From Photobacterium obscurum (GTDB lineage: Bacteria; Pseudomonadota; Gammaproteobacteria; Enterobacterales; Vibrionaceae), in the NCBI RefSeq assembly GCF_026191635.1, contig NZ_JAKRRW010000005.1:62001-126000 (forward strand): a stretch of 64,000 nt of DNA, given 5' to 3'. Within the stretch, counting starts at the first letter, position 1. Each line of letters begins with the position of its first letter. Positions 8,920 through 18,208 of this stretch are shown piece by piece. A model generated the notes under the pieces. The model was given only the letters and a program-made list of their open reading frames with translations, ran no database searches and had not been told where the DNA came from. The position numbers and the translations under genes were made by a program.

Positions 8920-9822
8920 GTGAAACTGGATGATATGGAACTGTTTGTTAAGGTGGTTGAGCAAGGTAGCTTTACGAAAGCCGCCGACTATTGCAATATC
9001 CCCAAATCAACGGTCAGCCGCCGCATTCGGGATCTTGAACAAAGCCTCAAGACGAGGCTGTTAGAAAGAACAACCCGTCGTCTCCATCTCACTGAAGTCG
9101 GTGAAGCCTTCTACCACAAAGCCCAGCAAATATTGCAGGAAGTCGAAACCACCGAAAAAGAGATCGCCCAGAAACAGGGAGACTACTCCGGTAAGCTTAC
9201 TGTCTACGCACCGGACTATATTCTTGAACTTTGTGTTGATCATGTTGCACAGTTTTGTCAGGACTACCCAGATATCTCGTTAGCTCTTCACTCTGACTCT
9301 CAGCCTCAGCACTTAATGGCGGAAAAGCGCTTTGACTTACTGCTCAATATTGGCACCCAACCTGACTCTTCGTTTATCGCACGTCCGCTGGCGACGTTGA
9401 GCTATGATTACTTTGCCAGCCCCAGCTATCTGGCAACTTATGGCCATCCTGAGAGCCCCTTGGAACTCCACCAGTTATCAACCTTGGCCCTGAACCAGAG
9501 TAACCCCAAAGCAATGGCATGGCACTTTGGCCAACAGGAGCTACCGCTAGCTCATAAGTACACGGTTGACTCACCCTACGTACTTAGATCCTTGACCATG
9601 GCTGGCCAGGGAATTTGCTGTTTGCCAGCCATCATGGTCAGCAATGAAGTTAAATCAAACAAGTTAGTCCGGCTATTTGGCGGCCAATACGCGTTTAAGC
9701 AAGTCTTGTATGGTGTCTATCATTCACGTCGTTATGTGCCAAATAAAGTAAAACTGCTGCTTGATGAGGTCGGAATGCTGCTGCAGGCGAGAATCGACTC
9801 ACTCGAAAAGAGCATCAAATGA
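8920..9822 (+). CDS. LysR family transcriptional regulator
   Basis: A 300-residue LysR protein. The N-terminal winged HTH (about 1-60) includes FVKVVEQGSFTKAADYCN and PKSTVSRRIRDLEQ, followed by RLLERTTRRLHLT. The C-terminal effector domain (about 90-290) contains DLLLNIG and GQGICCLP. It starts at a GTG; no better start is seen. It is most like the DNA-binding regulators that act on nearby genes, and the downstream DUF3179 gene (about 110 bp) is a possible target. Its true regulon is unknown. Confidence 0.9.
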   Translation: MKLDDMELFVKVVEQGSFTKAADYCNIPKSTVSRRIRDLEQSLKTRLLERTTRRLHLTEVGEAFYHKAQQILQEVETTEKEIAQKQGDYSGKLTVYAPDYILELCVDHVAQFCQDYPDISLALHSDSQPQHLMAEKRFDLLLNIGTQPDSSFIARPLATLSYDYFASPSYLATYGHPESPLELHQLSTLALNQSNPKAMAWHFGQQELPLAHKYTVDSPYVLRSLTMAGQGICCLPAIMVSNEVKSNKLVRLFGGQYAFKQVLYGVYHSRRYVPNKVKLLLDEVGMLLQARIDSLEKSIK

Positions 9823-9935
9823 CACGACTTTAATTGTGCCATTTTCTGACACAGTTCATTCCAAGAAGGGCGGTTTTTCCCCTGATTCGCCCGTTTTAGA
9901 CTCACTCCATCAGTACTACCAGAGTGAATCTAGCG

Positions 9936-11162
9936 ATGAAAGACATTATCAAAAAACACGCCAAAAGCATTTTTTGGGCAAGTATGCTCCTTGCCCAGAT
10001 CTGTGTTGGCTTCCTGTTTAAAGACTTGGCAGACATCAGCCAGTGGTTTATCCAGTCTCCCCGAGAAAGCACCATGTGGGTATGGTATAACCGCTACCTA
10101 CTTGCGTTTGTTGGCTTGGCTGCTTTTTTTGCTACCCTTTACTTCAAATTCAAGCGACGCGACATAATTAATAACAAGCCATTGATTTTCCTTTCTTTGT
10201 TGTTCTGCTTCAATTTTTACAGCGGCATGATCAACCCGCACATCATGATGCGTGCACGTATGGATAACGGCGTGTTCTTGTCTGTAGAGCAGGCAGCCAA
10301 ATACTACGCACCTGACGAAAGCGTCATTGTTCTTGAAATCAACGGCAAGGCCCGTGCGCACTCTGACAAACAGCTGCTTCGCCCTCACGTTGCCGGTAAA
10401 GGTGAACTCGGTGGTGAAGATGTGGTTATGACCTACTGCGGTCTGACTAACCTCGGCATGGCCTACTCCCCTGAAATTAATGGTCAGAAGCTCGATCTTG
10501 CACCAATGAACCAATTGGAAAACAACCTGGTCATGTATGACAAAAATAGTGGTGAACCTATTCAGCAGCTATGGGGGCAGAAAGAAGCCGATCGCAACAG
10601 CAATACCGACGCTAGGATGCGCGAATGGCCGACCTACCGCATGCCATTTGAAAAGTTTGCTAAAGCTTTCCCTGAAGGCGAGGTGTTTGTGAACGACTAC
10701 CTAGCTGACGATATGAAGGCATCGTTCTGGCAGAACCCATTCCTGGCAATCTACGATCCAATCATGGAACTGATTTTCAACCATGCCATTGAAGATCAGG
10801 CCACCAGCGTCGACCCAACCTTCCCGACCATCAAGCATATCGACCCTCGTCTGCCGACCAAGGAAACAGTCTACGGCCTGAATGTGGGTAATGACTATGT
10901 GGCGTACACCGTAGATTTCGTAAAATCTCACAATGAGCCTGTTAACGCGATGGTTGGTGGGAAAGAGGTTGTTGTCAGCTACGACTACGAGTTTGAAAGC
11001 TTAGGTATTTTCTACAATACAACGGGCAAAACGATCACTGAAATCGACTTTTATGGTCAGACGCCCTACGGGAAGCTAGAACGGGTTGAAACCGTCAAGG
11101 CTGGTGCCTACTGGATCATCTGGGCGAACTTCTTCCCTGAAACCGACATCAACCGCATTTAG
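9936..11162 (+). CDS. DUF3179 domain membrane protein
   Basis: About 408 residues. Three N-terminal hydrophobic segments (about residues 14-30, 50-68 and 82-98) precede a periplasmic or exoplasmic DUF3179 domain. Family hallmarks include VIVLEINGKARAHS, VMTYCGLTNLGMAY and LWGQKEA. The function of DUF3179 proteins is not established. A GTG at 9924 is an alternative start. A strong terminator follows. A shorter, signal-peptide-bearing DUF3179 protein lies at 44414-45367. A role in metal- or redox-related cell-surface chemistry would be speculation. Confidence 0.85.
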   Translation: MKDIIKKHAKSIFWASMLLAQICVGFLFKDLADISQWFIQSPRESTMWVWYNRYLLAFVGLAAFFATLYFKFKRRDIINNKPLIFLSLLFCFNFYSGMINPHIMMRARMDNGVFLSVEQAAKYYAPDESVIVLEINGKARAHSDKQLLRPHVAGKGELGGEDVVMTYCGLTNLGMAYSPEINGQKLDLAPMNQLENNLVMYDKNSGEPIQQLWGQKEADRNSNTDARMREWPTYRMPFEKFAKAFPEGEVFVNDYLADDMKASFWQNPFLAIYDPIMELIFNHAIEDQATSVDPTFPTIKHIDPRLPTKETVYGLNVGNDYVAYTVDFVKSHNEPVNAMVGGKEVVVSYDYEFESLGIFYNTTGKTITEIDFYGQTPYGKLERVETVKAGAYWIIWANFFPETDINRI

Positions 11163-11190
11163 TGCATGTCTTCCACCTGCAAAAGGCAAT

Positions 11191-11220
11191 GTAGTGACCA
11201 GCAATGGTCACTACTTTTTT
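11191..11220 (+). terminator. Terminator after the DUF3179 gene
   Basis: GTAGTGACC, loop AGCAAT, GGTCACTAC, then six T. The 9-bp stem is perfect, 28 bp after the stop codon. Confidence 0.85.
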
Positions 11221-11310
11221 ATCCGCCGTATCACGATTCACATAACAAGAATGTTGCTAACCCCATATTATGGTTAAACTTATATAGAAATAAGTCTGTC
11301 GGTTTATTCT

Positions 11311-12783
11311 ATGCGTATATTGGTCCTGCTCATCATTTGCTGTTCTGTGGCTTCCTGTTCTAGCCTGCCGGAACCAATTCCGAAATCAACTCCAGAACAA
11401 ACTCAGTTCTATTCACGGTCTCTACAGGCTTGTGTCGATGAACTGACCCATTTCAAGCGCACCGTGCAACAACAAGGCGTACAAGACGCACAACTATTAT
11501 GGCTTCCGCAATACCCGCATTTGGCCTTTGATCGCTTTAGCTTATCGTTGATCCCAGAACTTAATTCGTATCGTGCCAGAACACAGTGGATCAATTATGT
11601 TACCCGGCAGGCCGCTATCCAGCGCAAAGTGGAATACCAGAACTTACCAGACAAAAGCGCTGTTGAATTTAAAAACCAGAAGTACTGCACCAGCATGCTG
11701 ACAAGAGCAACACTCAATGACGAAAGCTTCTGGCACTGGTTACAACAAACGCCACCAGAATACCCCTCTGATTATCAAAACTGGCAACGTGTAGTCGGTC
11801 TATACCCGATCAGTACCTTGTTTGCAGAGCCATCCATTCACTCTGAGAAAAAACGAATAATCGGTGGTTTTGTCGAGCCACTTCATGACTATAGCGTCGT
11901 ATATACCGTATCAGACAAACCGGAACTGACTGCGACAGACATGCAATCCTGGTTCATACAGGCAAGGGAAAAATCAGCCCTAGAATGGCCGCAACTAACA
12001 GATGAGCAACTCACCTCTTTAATGGACTTTCATGCCCCTGAGTTTGTCATTGAATCAGTCTCGCTAGACGACAAGCCCGGAGAGGTAGAATACCGACAAA
12101 GTGACCAGCCTACTGTAAATATCCAAAAACCGACACTCTACGTCAGCTCGAGCTATACCCGTTTTCACGGCAAAACATTGCTTCAGCTAAATTACAGCCT
12201 GTGGTTTCCTAACCGAACGGCCAAATCGGCGTTAGATCCCTATGCCGGCAAGTTCGACGGTATTCTCGTACGGCTCACATTAGACAGTCACGGGCAACCT
12301 TATATCCTCGATAGCATTCATCATTGCGGCTGCTACCATATGGTTTTCGCCCTAGATCCGCAGCTAAGGTTTGCGGCCAGAAATCCTGACATTGAAGCCC
12401 CGATCACCCTCCAGGTCCCCCCCAATAGAAACGCGAATACACTAAACATCACGTTATCTAATGGTGAACATATGATTAAAGGGGTGCGTTGGGCTGAGAG
12501 TACTAACCGAATTCGTCATTTAGCAGTACTTGATTATCAACAGTTGCGTAGCCTGTCGATACAGGACGGGGGAAACAAAAGCCTGTTTGACCAACAAGGT
12601 ATGCTGACGGCCAGCGAGCGATTAGAGCGATTTTATCTATGGCCGTTCGGGGTCAAGTCGCCCGGTGCTATGCGCCAAATCGGCCACCATGCCACCGCCT
12701 TTATTGGCGAAAGGCACTTTGACGACGCTTTTATGTTAGAGGCGCTGTTCCAGGCCCCCCCTCCGAAATTTCTAACTAATTAA
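11311..12783 (+). CDS. Large lipoprotein, unknown function
   Basis: A 490-residue protein with a lipoprotein signal peptide: MRILVLLIICCSVASCSS, lipobox VASC with Cys about residue 16. The residue after Cys is Ser, which favours outer-membrane sorting. The rest is globular and aromatic-rich, with a DSIHHCGCYHMVF cysteine cluster in the middle. No family was recognised with certainty. It is separated from the DUF3179 gene by a terminator, so it is probably transcribed alone, and a long hairpin follows. Confidence 0.75.
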   Translation: MRILVLLIICCSVASCSSLPEPIPKSTPEQTQFYSRSLQACVDELTHFKRTVQQQGVQDAQLLWLPQYPHLAFDRFSLSLIPELNSYRARTQWINYVTRQAAIQRKVEYQNLPDKSAVEFKNQKYCTSMLTRATLNDESFWHWLQQTPPEYPSDYQNWQRVVGLYPISTLFAEPSIHSEKKRIIGGFVEPLHDYSVVYTVSDKPELTATDMQSWFIQAREKSALEWPQLTDEQLTSLMDFHAPEFVIESVSLDDKPGEVEYRQSDQPTVNIQKPTLYVSSSYTRFHGKTLLQLNYSLWFPNRTAKSALDPYAGKFDGILVRLTLDSHGQPYILDSIHHCGCYHMVFALDPQLRFAARNPDIEAPITLQVPPNRNANTLNITLSNGEHMIKGVRWAESTNRIRHLAVLDYQQLRSLSIQDGGNKSLFDQQGMLTASERLERFYLWPFGVKSPGAMRQIGHHATAFIGERHFDDAFMLEALFQAPPPKFLTN

Positions 12784-12853
12784 TGGGGCTCCACACGGCA
12801 GTTTTAGCAACCTTACTTCCCCTCACTCCATATTCTCATCATACTCATAACAG

Positions 12854-12882
12854 GTAAGGAGCCGTTGACTGCGGCTCCTTAC
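12854..12882. terminator. Perfect 11-bp hairpin after the lipoprotein gene
   Basis: GTAAGGAGCCG, loop TTGACTG, CGGCTCCTTAC. The stem is perfect and GC-rich but lacks a U tract on either side. It is probably a terminator or transcript-end stabiliser. Confidence 0.5.
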
Positions 12883-13146
12883 GCACCTATCTAGAGAGTT
12901 GCGCACTTGTTCCATGCCTTCTTGAGTTTGAGAAAAGGTTGCACAACTGAACAACCAACCTCTTTACCGGTTCGCTACACTCAAAGTTAATTACCAAGGA
13001 ATCAATCCGCCCATATCATCAGTAAAAGTACCTATTTAATCACTAATTCATGCTGGTTCAGAAAGCGGTCAGGCAAGTTAGGTTATACAAGATACCCATA
13101 AAATCATTCATAACTAAAATGATAACCAATACAAAACGGCATTGTG
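12883..13146. other. Upstream region of the DUF3187 gene
   Basis: Together with the hairpin and the bases before it, this forms a 360-bp gap without a credible gene. It must include the promoter of the downstream outer-membrane protein gene; no operator was recognised. Confidence 0.4.
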
Positions 13147-14133
13147 ATGAATACACGCAGTATCACGGTATATCTCTTGTCAGGGGGGGCAGCATTCTGC
13201 ACTTCTGGCTACGCATTGGCGGATAGCGTTACCCGCTTTGATGATTATGGCCCGTTAAAGACCTACGCCCAGTCACCTATACAATCAAATAGCCTAACGC
13301 CATTGATGCGCAATGGTTTTAGCTATCAGCCAGGTACGGTAGAACTATACACGACAGGAACCATTGCCAGCGTCTGGGCAAAAACAGACGAATACAGCGC
13401 TGACTATTATCAGAATGCACTCTCTATAGGCGGCCTGTGGCAAATCAATAACAAATGGGTCGTCGAGCTGGACTATACGTGGCGGTTTGCAGCCAATAAC
13501 CACCTGGACAACCTGACCAACTCTTTCCATGATCTTTTTGGCATTGGCGCTAACGGTCGAGACGAAGTCGATGATCACTCCTTTGACATATCCGTTCCGC
13601 AGTACGGTGTTGAGATTCACGACTTCAGCGGGGAGACATTAAGCAGTGCTGTGACTTTCTATACCAGCTACCAACTTTTCGAAAACGCCCACCATGGCTT
13701 ATCGCTTGGCGGCTCGCTGTATTATAACTATGTCCCTAGCGGCCCTTTTAAAACCAATAACTTCGAACAATCCATACAACTCAACTACAGTTATCGCAAC
13801 AAAAAGAATACGTTCTATAGCCTGTTTGGACTCTCATACCGACACAATGACGAAGTACTCGGTAATGTTCCCTATAACACCGTTGCTTTTGCTGCCGGAG
13901 CCGGTTACCAATACCAATTAAGGGAAAAGCATCGTCTGCTTGCCGAATATCATATCTATGAAGGGGCTACCGATGCCGCTTCAGATCTGTCCGAGCCTTC
14001 ACATGAAATCCTGCTCGGCTATCGCTATCACATGAAGCACAGTGCCATAGAGGTCTCGATGATTGAGAATGTTTTTAATATGGATAACAGTACCGATATT
14101 GCCTTCACGCTCGGTTACCGCCACCGTTTTTGA
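13147..14133 (+). CDS. DUF3187 family outer-membrane protein
   Basis: About 328 residues with an N-terminal signal peptide ending near GYALADS. The remainder alternates polar and aromatic residues as in beta strands and ends with the outer-membrane signature F-T-L-G-Y-R-H-R-F, terminal Phe included. The run GVEIHDFSGETLSS and the length fit DUF3187 proteins found in Vibrionaceae. It is inferred to be a beta-barrel in the outer membrane. A GTG at 13144 is an alternative start. No partner gene is evident. Confidence 0.8.
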   Translation: MNTRSITVYLLSGGAAFCTSGYALADSVTRFDDYGPLKTYAQSPIQSNSLTPLMRNGFSYQPGTVELYTTGTIASVWAKTDEYSADYYQNALSIGGLWQINNKWVVELDYTWRFAANNHLDNLTNSFHDLFGIGANGRDEVDDHSFDISVPQYGVEIHDFSGETLSSAVTFYTSYQLFENAHHGLSLGGSLYYNYVPSGPFKTNNFEQSIQLNYSYRNKKNTFYSLFGLSYRHNDEVLGNVPYNTVAFAAGAGYQYQLREKHRLLAEYHIYEGATDAASDLSEPSHEILLGYRYHMKHSAIEVSMIENVFNMDNSTDIAFTLGYRHRF

Positions 14134-14201
14134 TTTACATTGTAAAACAATAATCGGATCCTGCTATTCCTTGCGTGTTCATTGATGATTAAACAATGAG
14201 C

Positions 14202-15101
14202 CTATTTCGTCACGCGCTGTTCAAAACGTTCTATCAAATAATCAATTAACACCCGTAAACGCTTTGGGATCAACTTACGCTGCGGATACACAAAGCTGAC
14301 CGGTACCATCGGCATCTCCCAATGCGGCAACAGGTGCACCAGCCGGCCACTGGCGAAATGCTCACGGCAAATAAACTCAGGCAGCAACGCAATACCCAGT
14401 CCATCCAGGCAAGCCATCAGCGAAGAGGTGATACTGTTTACTCTCAGCTTATAGGGCAGATCAATATAGACCTCTTCGCCTGCCTGCATTAAATGCCAGT
14501 TCGGCAGCTTCACTGCCTTGTTATACACCTTCACCTGATGATGGGGCGGCTTGAGATCAGCGGGCGTCCTGATCTCGCCGTATTGTTCGAGGTACTGTGG
14601 ACTAGCGACCATCGCTCGCCTTGAAGTATGAAACTGCCGTGCCACCATACTGGAGTCAGAGACCTCACCGACCTGAGCATACAAATCGATCCCCTCACCA
14701 ATGATATCCACTTCCCGGTTGCTCAATTCCAAATGGATAGTCACATTAGGGTAGAGCTTTAAAAAGTCATGGATGTACTGCCCCAACACTTGCTGTCCCA
14801 ACTCAACCGGCATTACCACATTCAGTCGCCCCCGGATCAGATCCTGGTTGGCGGTAACCTCAAGTTCGGCCTGTTCCATAATTTCCAGCATTTGCATACA
14901 GGACTGGTAAAAAGTCTCACCTTCCGGCGTCAGAGTCAGGTTACGGGTTGAACGTGTGATCAAACGCACACCTAGGTGTTGCTCTAACTCAGCCACTTTG
15001 CGGCTGACTGTCGATTTTGTTAGATCAAGAGCCTCCGCTGCTTGAGTAAAGCTTCCACATTCAACAACTTGAGAAAATATCGCAATGGTATTCAGATCCA
15101 T
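14202..15101 (-). CDS. LysR family regulator, divergent to the EmrAB-type pump
   Basis: A 299-residue LysR protein. The HTH (about 1-60) contains FSQVVECGSFTQAAEALD and TKSTVSRKVAELEQHLG, followed by RLITRSTRNLTLT. The effector domain covers about 90-295. AGGTGG precedes the ATG. It is divergent from the pump genes, with about 130 bp between starts, the classic layout for a LysR regulator that controls its neighbour in response to an exported compound. The inducer is unknown. Confidence 0.9.
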   Translation of the reverse strand: MDLNTIAIFSQVVECGSFTQAAEALDLTKSTVSRKVAELEQHLGVRLITRSTRNLTLTPEGETFYQSCMQMLEIMEQAELEVTANQDLIRGRLNVVMPVELGQQVLGQYIHDFLKLYPNVTIHLELSNREVDIIGEGIDLYAQVGEVSDSSMVARQFHTSRRAMVASPQYLEQYGEIRTPADLKPPHHQVKVYNKAVKLPNWHLMQAGEEVYIDLPYKLRVNSITSSLMACLDGLGIALLPEFICREHFASGRLVHLLPHWEMPMVPVSFVYPQRKLIPKRLRVLIDYLIERFEQRVTK

Positions 15102-15111
15102 TACACCACCT

Positions 15112-15165
15112 ATTGGTTAAAAATCTGCAACAGTGTTTCTCTTTTTTCCTATCCAATCAACCAAT
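15112..15165. promoter_or_regulatory. Possible LysR binding region in the divergent promoter
   Basis: ATTGGTT at 15112 and AACCAAT at 15159 form inverted 7-bp elements 40 bp apart between the LysR and pump starts. LysR-type proteins bind such two-part sites. The assignment is tentative. Confidence 0.3.
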
Positions 15166-15230
15166 CTTTTTCACTTACACTTTGTAACACAAAAAAATCT
15201 CGGCATTCCCAATCTTCAGAAAGAGACTCC

Positions 15231-16274
15231 ATGACAGCAACTCCACAAACCAAAAAGAAAAAAGCACCGCTGATCGCGACCTTGGTCATGTTAACACTTG
15301 GCCTTGGTGCCGGTGGGTATTGGTTTAGCTACGGCCAATATTTCGAATCAACCGATAACGCCTATCTACAAGGGGACATCACCAATATCAGCCCCAAGGT
15401 CTCCGGCTACATCACTGAATCATTTGTAATTGACAACCAAACAGTTAAAGCCGGACAACTGCTGGCAAAAATTGATGACCGCGACTTCATTACCGCCCGA
15501 GACAAAGCAGAAGCCAACATTGCCGTCAGCAAAGCGGCTATCGACAACCTGATCGCCCAGCAGCAACTGCAAAAAACCATGATCCGCCAGTCGCAAAGCC
15601 AAATTGCCTCGGCCAATGCAGAGTATGAGCGAGCCCAGCAACAGGTTGCCCGTACCCGCAGCCTGCTTAATCGCAACTACTCGTCACAAGATGAGCTAGA
15701 CAGCGCTACCTCACACCTGAAGGTCACCAAAGCCCAGCTAGACGAAGCAACCGCCAATGCCCAAGCCGCACAAGATCAACTATCTGTCATTGACAGCCAA
15801 ATCGCGCAGGCAGAGGCATCAGTAAACGAAGCTAACGTACAACTTGAACAGGCACAGCTCAATTTAAGCTACACCCATATCTATGCGCCCGTTGACGGTA
15901 TCATTGGTAAACGTAGCTTGCGAGTCGGACTCTATGTTCAGCCAGGAATGCCGCTGATGAGCCTTGTCCCTACCTCCAATGTCTGGATCGAGGCCAACTT
16001 CAAAGAAACCCAACTGGCAGACATCCATCAGGGGCAAAAAGTGCAAGTCGAGCTGGATGCCTTCCCGAACCAACCATTGGAAGGGGTTGTCGACAGCTTT
16101 TCACCGGCAACAGGTGCTAAGTTTGCATTGTTACCACCAGAAAACGCGACAGGTAACTTCACCAAAATTGTCCAGCGGGTGCCGGTCAAAATCACCATAC
16201 CGGATCCTGCACAACTAGAAGGGCGCTTGATCCCAGGCTTGTCCGTTGTCGCGACTGTCGATACCCGAGGTTAA
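15231..16274 (+). CDS. emrA: HlyD/EmrA-type membrane fusion protein of a multidrug pump
   Basis: A 347-residue periplasmic adaptor. One N-terminal membrane anchor (about 17-38, LIATLVMLTLGLGAGGYWFS) follows a lysine-rich start. The biotinyl-lipoyl half-motifs flank a long alpha-helical hairpin rich in Gln and Ala (about 90-210). The motif STDNAYLQGDITNISPKVSGYI (as STDNAY...SGYI) and the LSYTHIYAPVDGIIGKR region are typical of EmrA. It links an inner-membrane MFS pump to an outer-membrane channel. The start at 15231 was chosen over an upstream in-frame ATG that overlaps the LysR gene. The emrB-type gene follows after 4 bp. Confidence 0.92.
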   Translation: MTATPQTKKKKAPLIATLVMLTLGLGAGGYWFSYGQYFESTDNAYLQGDITNISPKVSGYITESFVIDNQTVKAGQLLAKIDDRDFITARDKAEANIAVSKAAIDNLIAQQQLQKTMIRQSQSQIASANAEYERAQQQVARTRSLLNRNYSSQDELDSATSHLKVTKAQLDEATANAQAAQDQLSVIDSQIAQAEASVNEANVQLEQAQLNLSYTHIYAPVDGIIGKRSLRVGLYVQPGMPLMSLVPTSNVWIEANFKETQLADIHQGQKVQVELDAFPNQPLEGVVDSFSPATGAKFALLPPENATGNFTKIVQRVPVKITIPDPAQLEGRLIPGLSVVATVDTRG

Positions 16275-16278
16275 ACCG

Positions 16279-17859
16279 ATGAGTACGTCAGTAGCCTCCG
16301 CAGAGGAAATCCAATCCTCGCAGCAAGGAGCCGAAAAACAACCCAGCAATGCCGTCCCCCGCCGCCACTGGATCGCCTTGATCGGTGGCCTGATTGGCGC
16401 ATTCATGGCTATCTTAGACATTCAGATCACCAACTCCTCGTTAAAGGATATCCAAGGCGCACTCTCCGCCACTCTGGACGAGAGTTCCTGGATTTCAACC
16501 TCGTACCTGGTGGCTGAGATGATAGCGATCCCATTGAGCGGCTGGCTTTCCAAAGCACTGGGGAAACGCCGCTATCTAACCGGGACCACCGTCGTCTTCA
16601 CCCTATCATCACTGTTGTGTTCCATTTCATGGAATATGACCTCGATGATCACCTTTCGGGCGCTACAGGGCTTCAGCGGCGGTGCCCTCATCCCGCTGGC
16701 TTTTTCCTTGGTGGTACAGCTACTGCCTATCAATAAGCGTGCGATTGGGATGGCCATGTTTGGCGTCACCGCCACCTTTGCTCCGTCAATTGGGCCAACC
16801 CTTGGCGGCTGGCTAACCGAGAACCTGTCGTGGCACTATATTTTCTACATCAATATTCCGCCCGCAATCTTGCTGATCGCTATGGTTCGCTATGGACTGG
16901 ATGATGAGCCACTGAATATACAAAGCCTGCTCAAAGCCGACTGGATCGGTATCGTTACCATGGCACTGGGACTGGGTTGTCTGGAGGTGGTATTGGAAGA
17001 TGGTAACCGCGAAGAGTGGTTCAGCTCCGATTTTATTGTCACCCTGGCAATCATCTCAGCAGTCAGCCTGGTCTATTTTGTGATCAACGAACTGCAGCAC
17101 AAAAAGCCATTGGTTAACTTGCGGCTGCTTAAAAATGGACAGTTTGCAATGTCATGTCTGGCCTACCTGATTCTCGGAATGGCCTTGCTGGGATCAATTT
17201 ATGTACTGCCGCTCTATCTGACCCAAATCCAGCACTACAATGCGATGGAAATTGGCGAAGTGTTAATGTGGATGGGTTTCCCGCAGTTGCTAATTTTCCC
17301 GCTAGTGCCGAAGCTCACTAACATCATCAAGCCTAAATACCTTGTCACCTTTGGCTTTGTGATGTTCGGACTTAGCTGCTATGTAAACACCCATATGACA
17401 GTGGATTTTGCCGGCCCGCAACTGATATTTTCGATGTTGCTTCGTGCCATCGGCAGTCCGTTTATCATGGTGCCGCTGTCGCTGGTCGCTATGCAAGGGA
17501 TCAGCAAGGCGGATACCCCCGATGCCTCGACGCTGACCAATGTCATGCGCAACCTCGGCGGGGCTTTCAGCATCGCGATCATTGCAACCATGCTGGACAA
17601 CAGAACTCGCGAACACTTAGCTCATATCAAGACCGCACTACCAAGTGTCAGCAACGATGCCTGGCATCAGATGCAACAGCAGGCTAGCTTCTTCATGCAA
17701 TCGGGCAGCGATGCCGGAACAGCAATGATGCAGGCCCAGGCATCTTTGATGGCAACGATGCAGCGTGACGCCGCAATCCTGGCCTATAACGATGCCTTCC
17801 TGATGATGAGTGCCTTTCTGGCTGTCGCAGCCGTGATTATGCTGAGCTCGAAAAGTTAA
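16279..17859 (+). CDS. emrB: DHA2 family MFS drug exporter (EmrB type)
   Basis: A 526-residue, 14-helix MFS transporter. DHA2/EmrB signatures are MAILDIQITNSSLKDIQGAL (helix 1), SSWISTSYLVAEMIAIPLSG, LSKALGKRRYL (motif A) and GPTLGGWLTENLSWHYIF. It exports hydrophobic compounds in exchange for protons, working with the adaptor encoded 4 bp upstream. GAGG precedes the ATG at 16279. No outer-membrane channel gene is present, so TolC is assumed to be supplied elsewhere. Confidence 0.92.
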   Translation: MSTSVASAEEIQSSQQGAEKQPSNAVPRRHWIALIGGLIGAFMAILDIQITNSSLKDIQGALSATLDESSWISTSYLVAEMIAIPLSGWLSKALGKRRYLTGTTVVFTLSSLLCSISWNMTSMITFRALQGFSGGALIPLAFSLVVQLLPINKRAIGMAMFGVTATFAPSIGPTLGGWLTENLSWHYIFYINIPPAILLIAMVRYGLDDEPLNIQSLLKADWIGIVTMALGLGCLEVVLEDGNREEWFSSDFIVTLAIISAVSLVYFVINELQHKKPLVNLRLLKNGQFAMSCLAYLILGMALLGSIYVLPLYLTQIQHYNAMEIGEVLMWMGFPQLLIFPLVPKLTNIIKPKYLVTFGFVMFGLSCYVNTHMTVDFAGPQLIFSMLLRAIGSPFIMVPLSLVAMQGISKADTPDASTLTNVMRNLGGAFSIAIIATMLDNRTREHLAHIKTALPSVSNDAWHQMQQQASFFMQSGSDAGTAMMQAQASLMATMQRDAAILAYNDAFLMMSAFLAVAAVIMLSSKS

Positions 17860-17915
17860 GTAATAAAAGGCGAGTGCCTAATTTCCAGATTCTAGGTTCT
17901 CGCCGATTTCCCTCT

Positions 17916-18125
17916 CTACCCCATCAGGCTATTGAGCATGAAAAAGATCGCCATACTGATCACCGTTGTCATTAGTACATTTTTCGTTTTCCACGCCAGC
18001 ACCGCTGCGATGGTGGCCGCTATCAAGTATGAGTTGGTCAATGAAACAACTAGCTTCCCTTCGGGCAAAAATACAATAGGTGCCCAAATAGCCGTTAATA
18101 CCGCGGGATTGGAGTAGCTCAGCAT
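17916..18125 (-). pseudogene. azlD remnant (C-terminal half of a branched-chain amino acid exporter subunit)
   Basis: Read on the minus strand, this stretch encodes SYSNPAVLTAIWAPIVFLP, then LTNSYLIAATIAAVLAWKTK and a final hydrophobic helix ending NSLMG and a stop. The order and spacing match the last two helices of AzlD proteins, including the W(R/K)T(R/K)N turn. The first about 35-40 residues of AzlD and the whole of azlC are missing; upstream is the terminator of the EamA gene. It is inferred to be decay of an azlCD operon. An initiating ATG exists at 18146, but a working half-subunit is unlikely. Confidence 0.55.
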
Positions 18126-18146
18126 AGCCCCCTCAAAGCTAACCAT

Positions 18147-18180
18147 AAAAAAACGGCAATAACTTTAGGTTATTGCCGTT
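18147..18180 (-). terminator. Terminator of the EamA gene at 18209
   Basis: On the minus strand AACGGCAATAAC, loop CTAAA, GTTATTGCCGTT, then seven T. The 12-bp stem is perfect. Confidence 0.9.
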
Positions 18181-18208
18181 AATCGCCGAGTTCTTAACTC
18201 AAACAGAC

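Noticed and set aside
17938..18117. Plus-strand ORF with a signal-peptide-like start (MKKIAILITVVIST)
   Set aside because: It is antisense to the azlD remnant, and its hydrophobicity follows from that. No ribosome site is seen.
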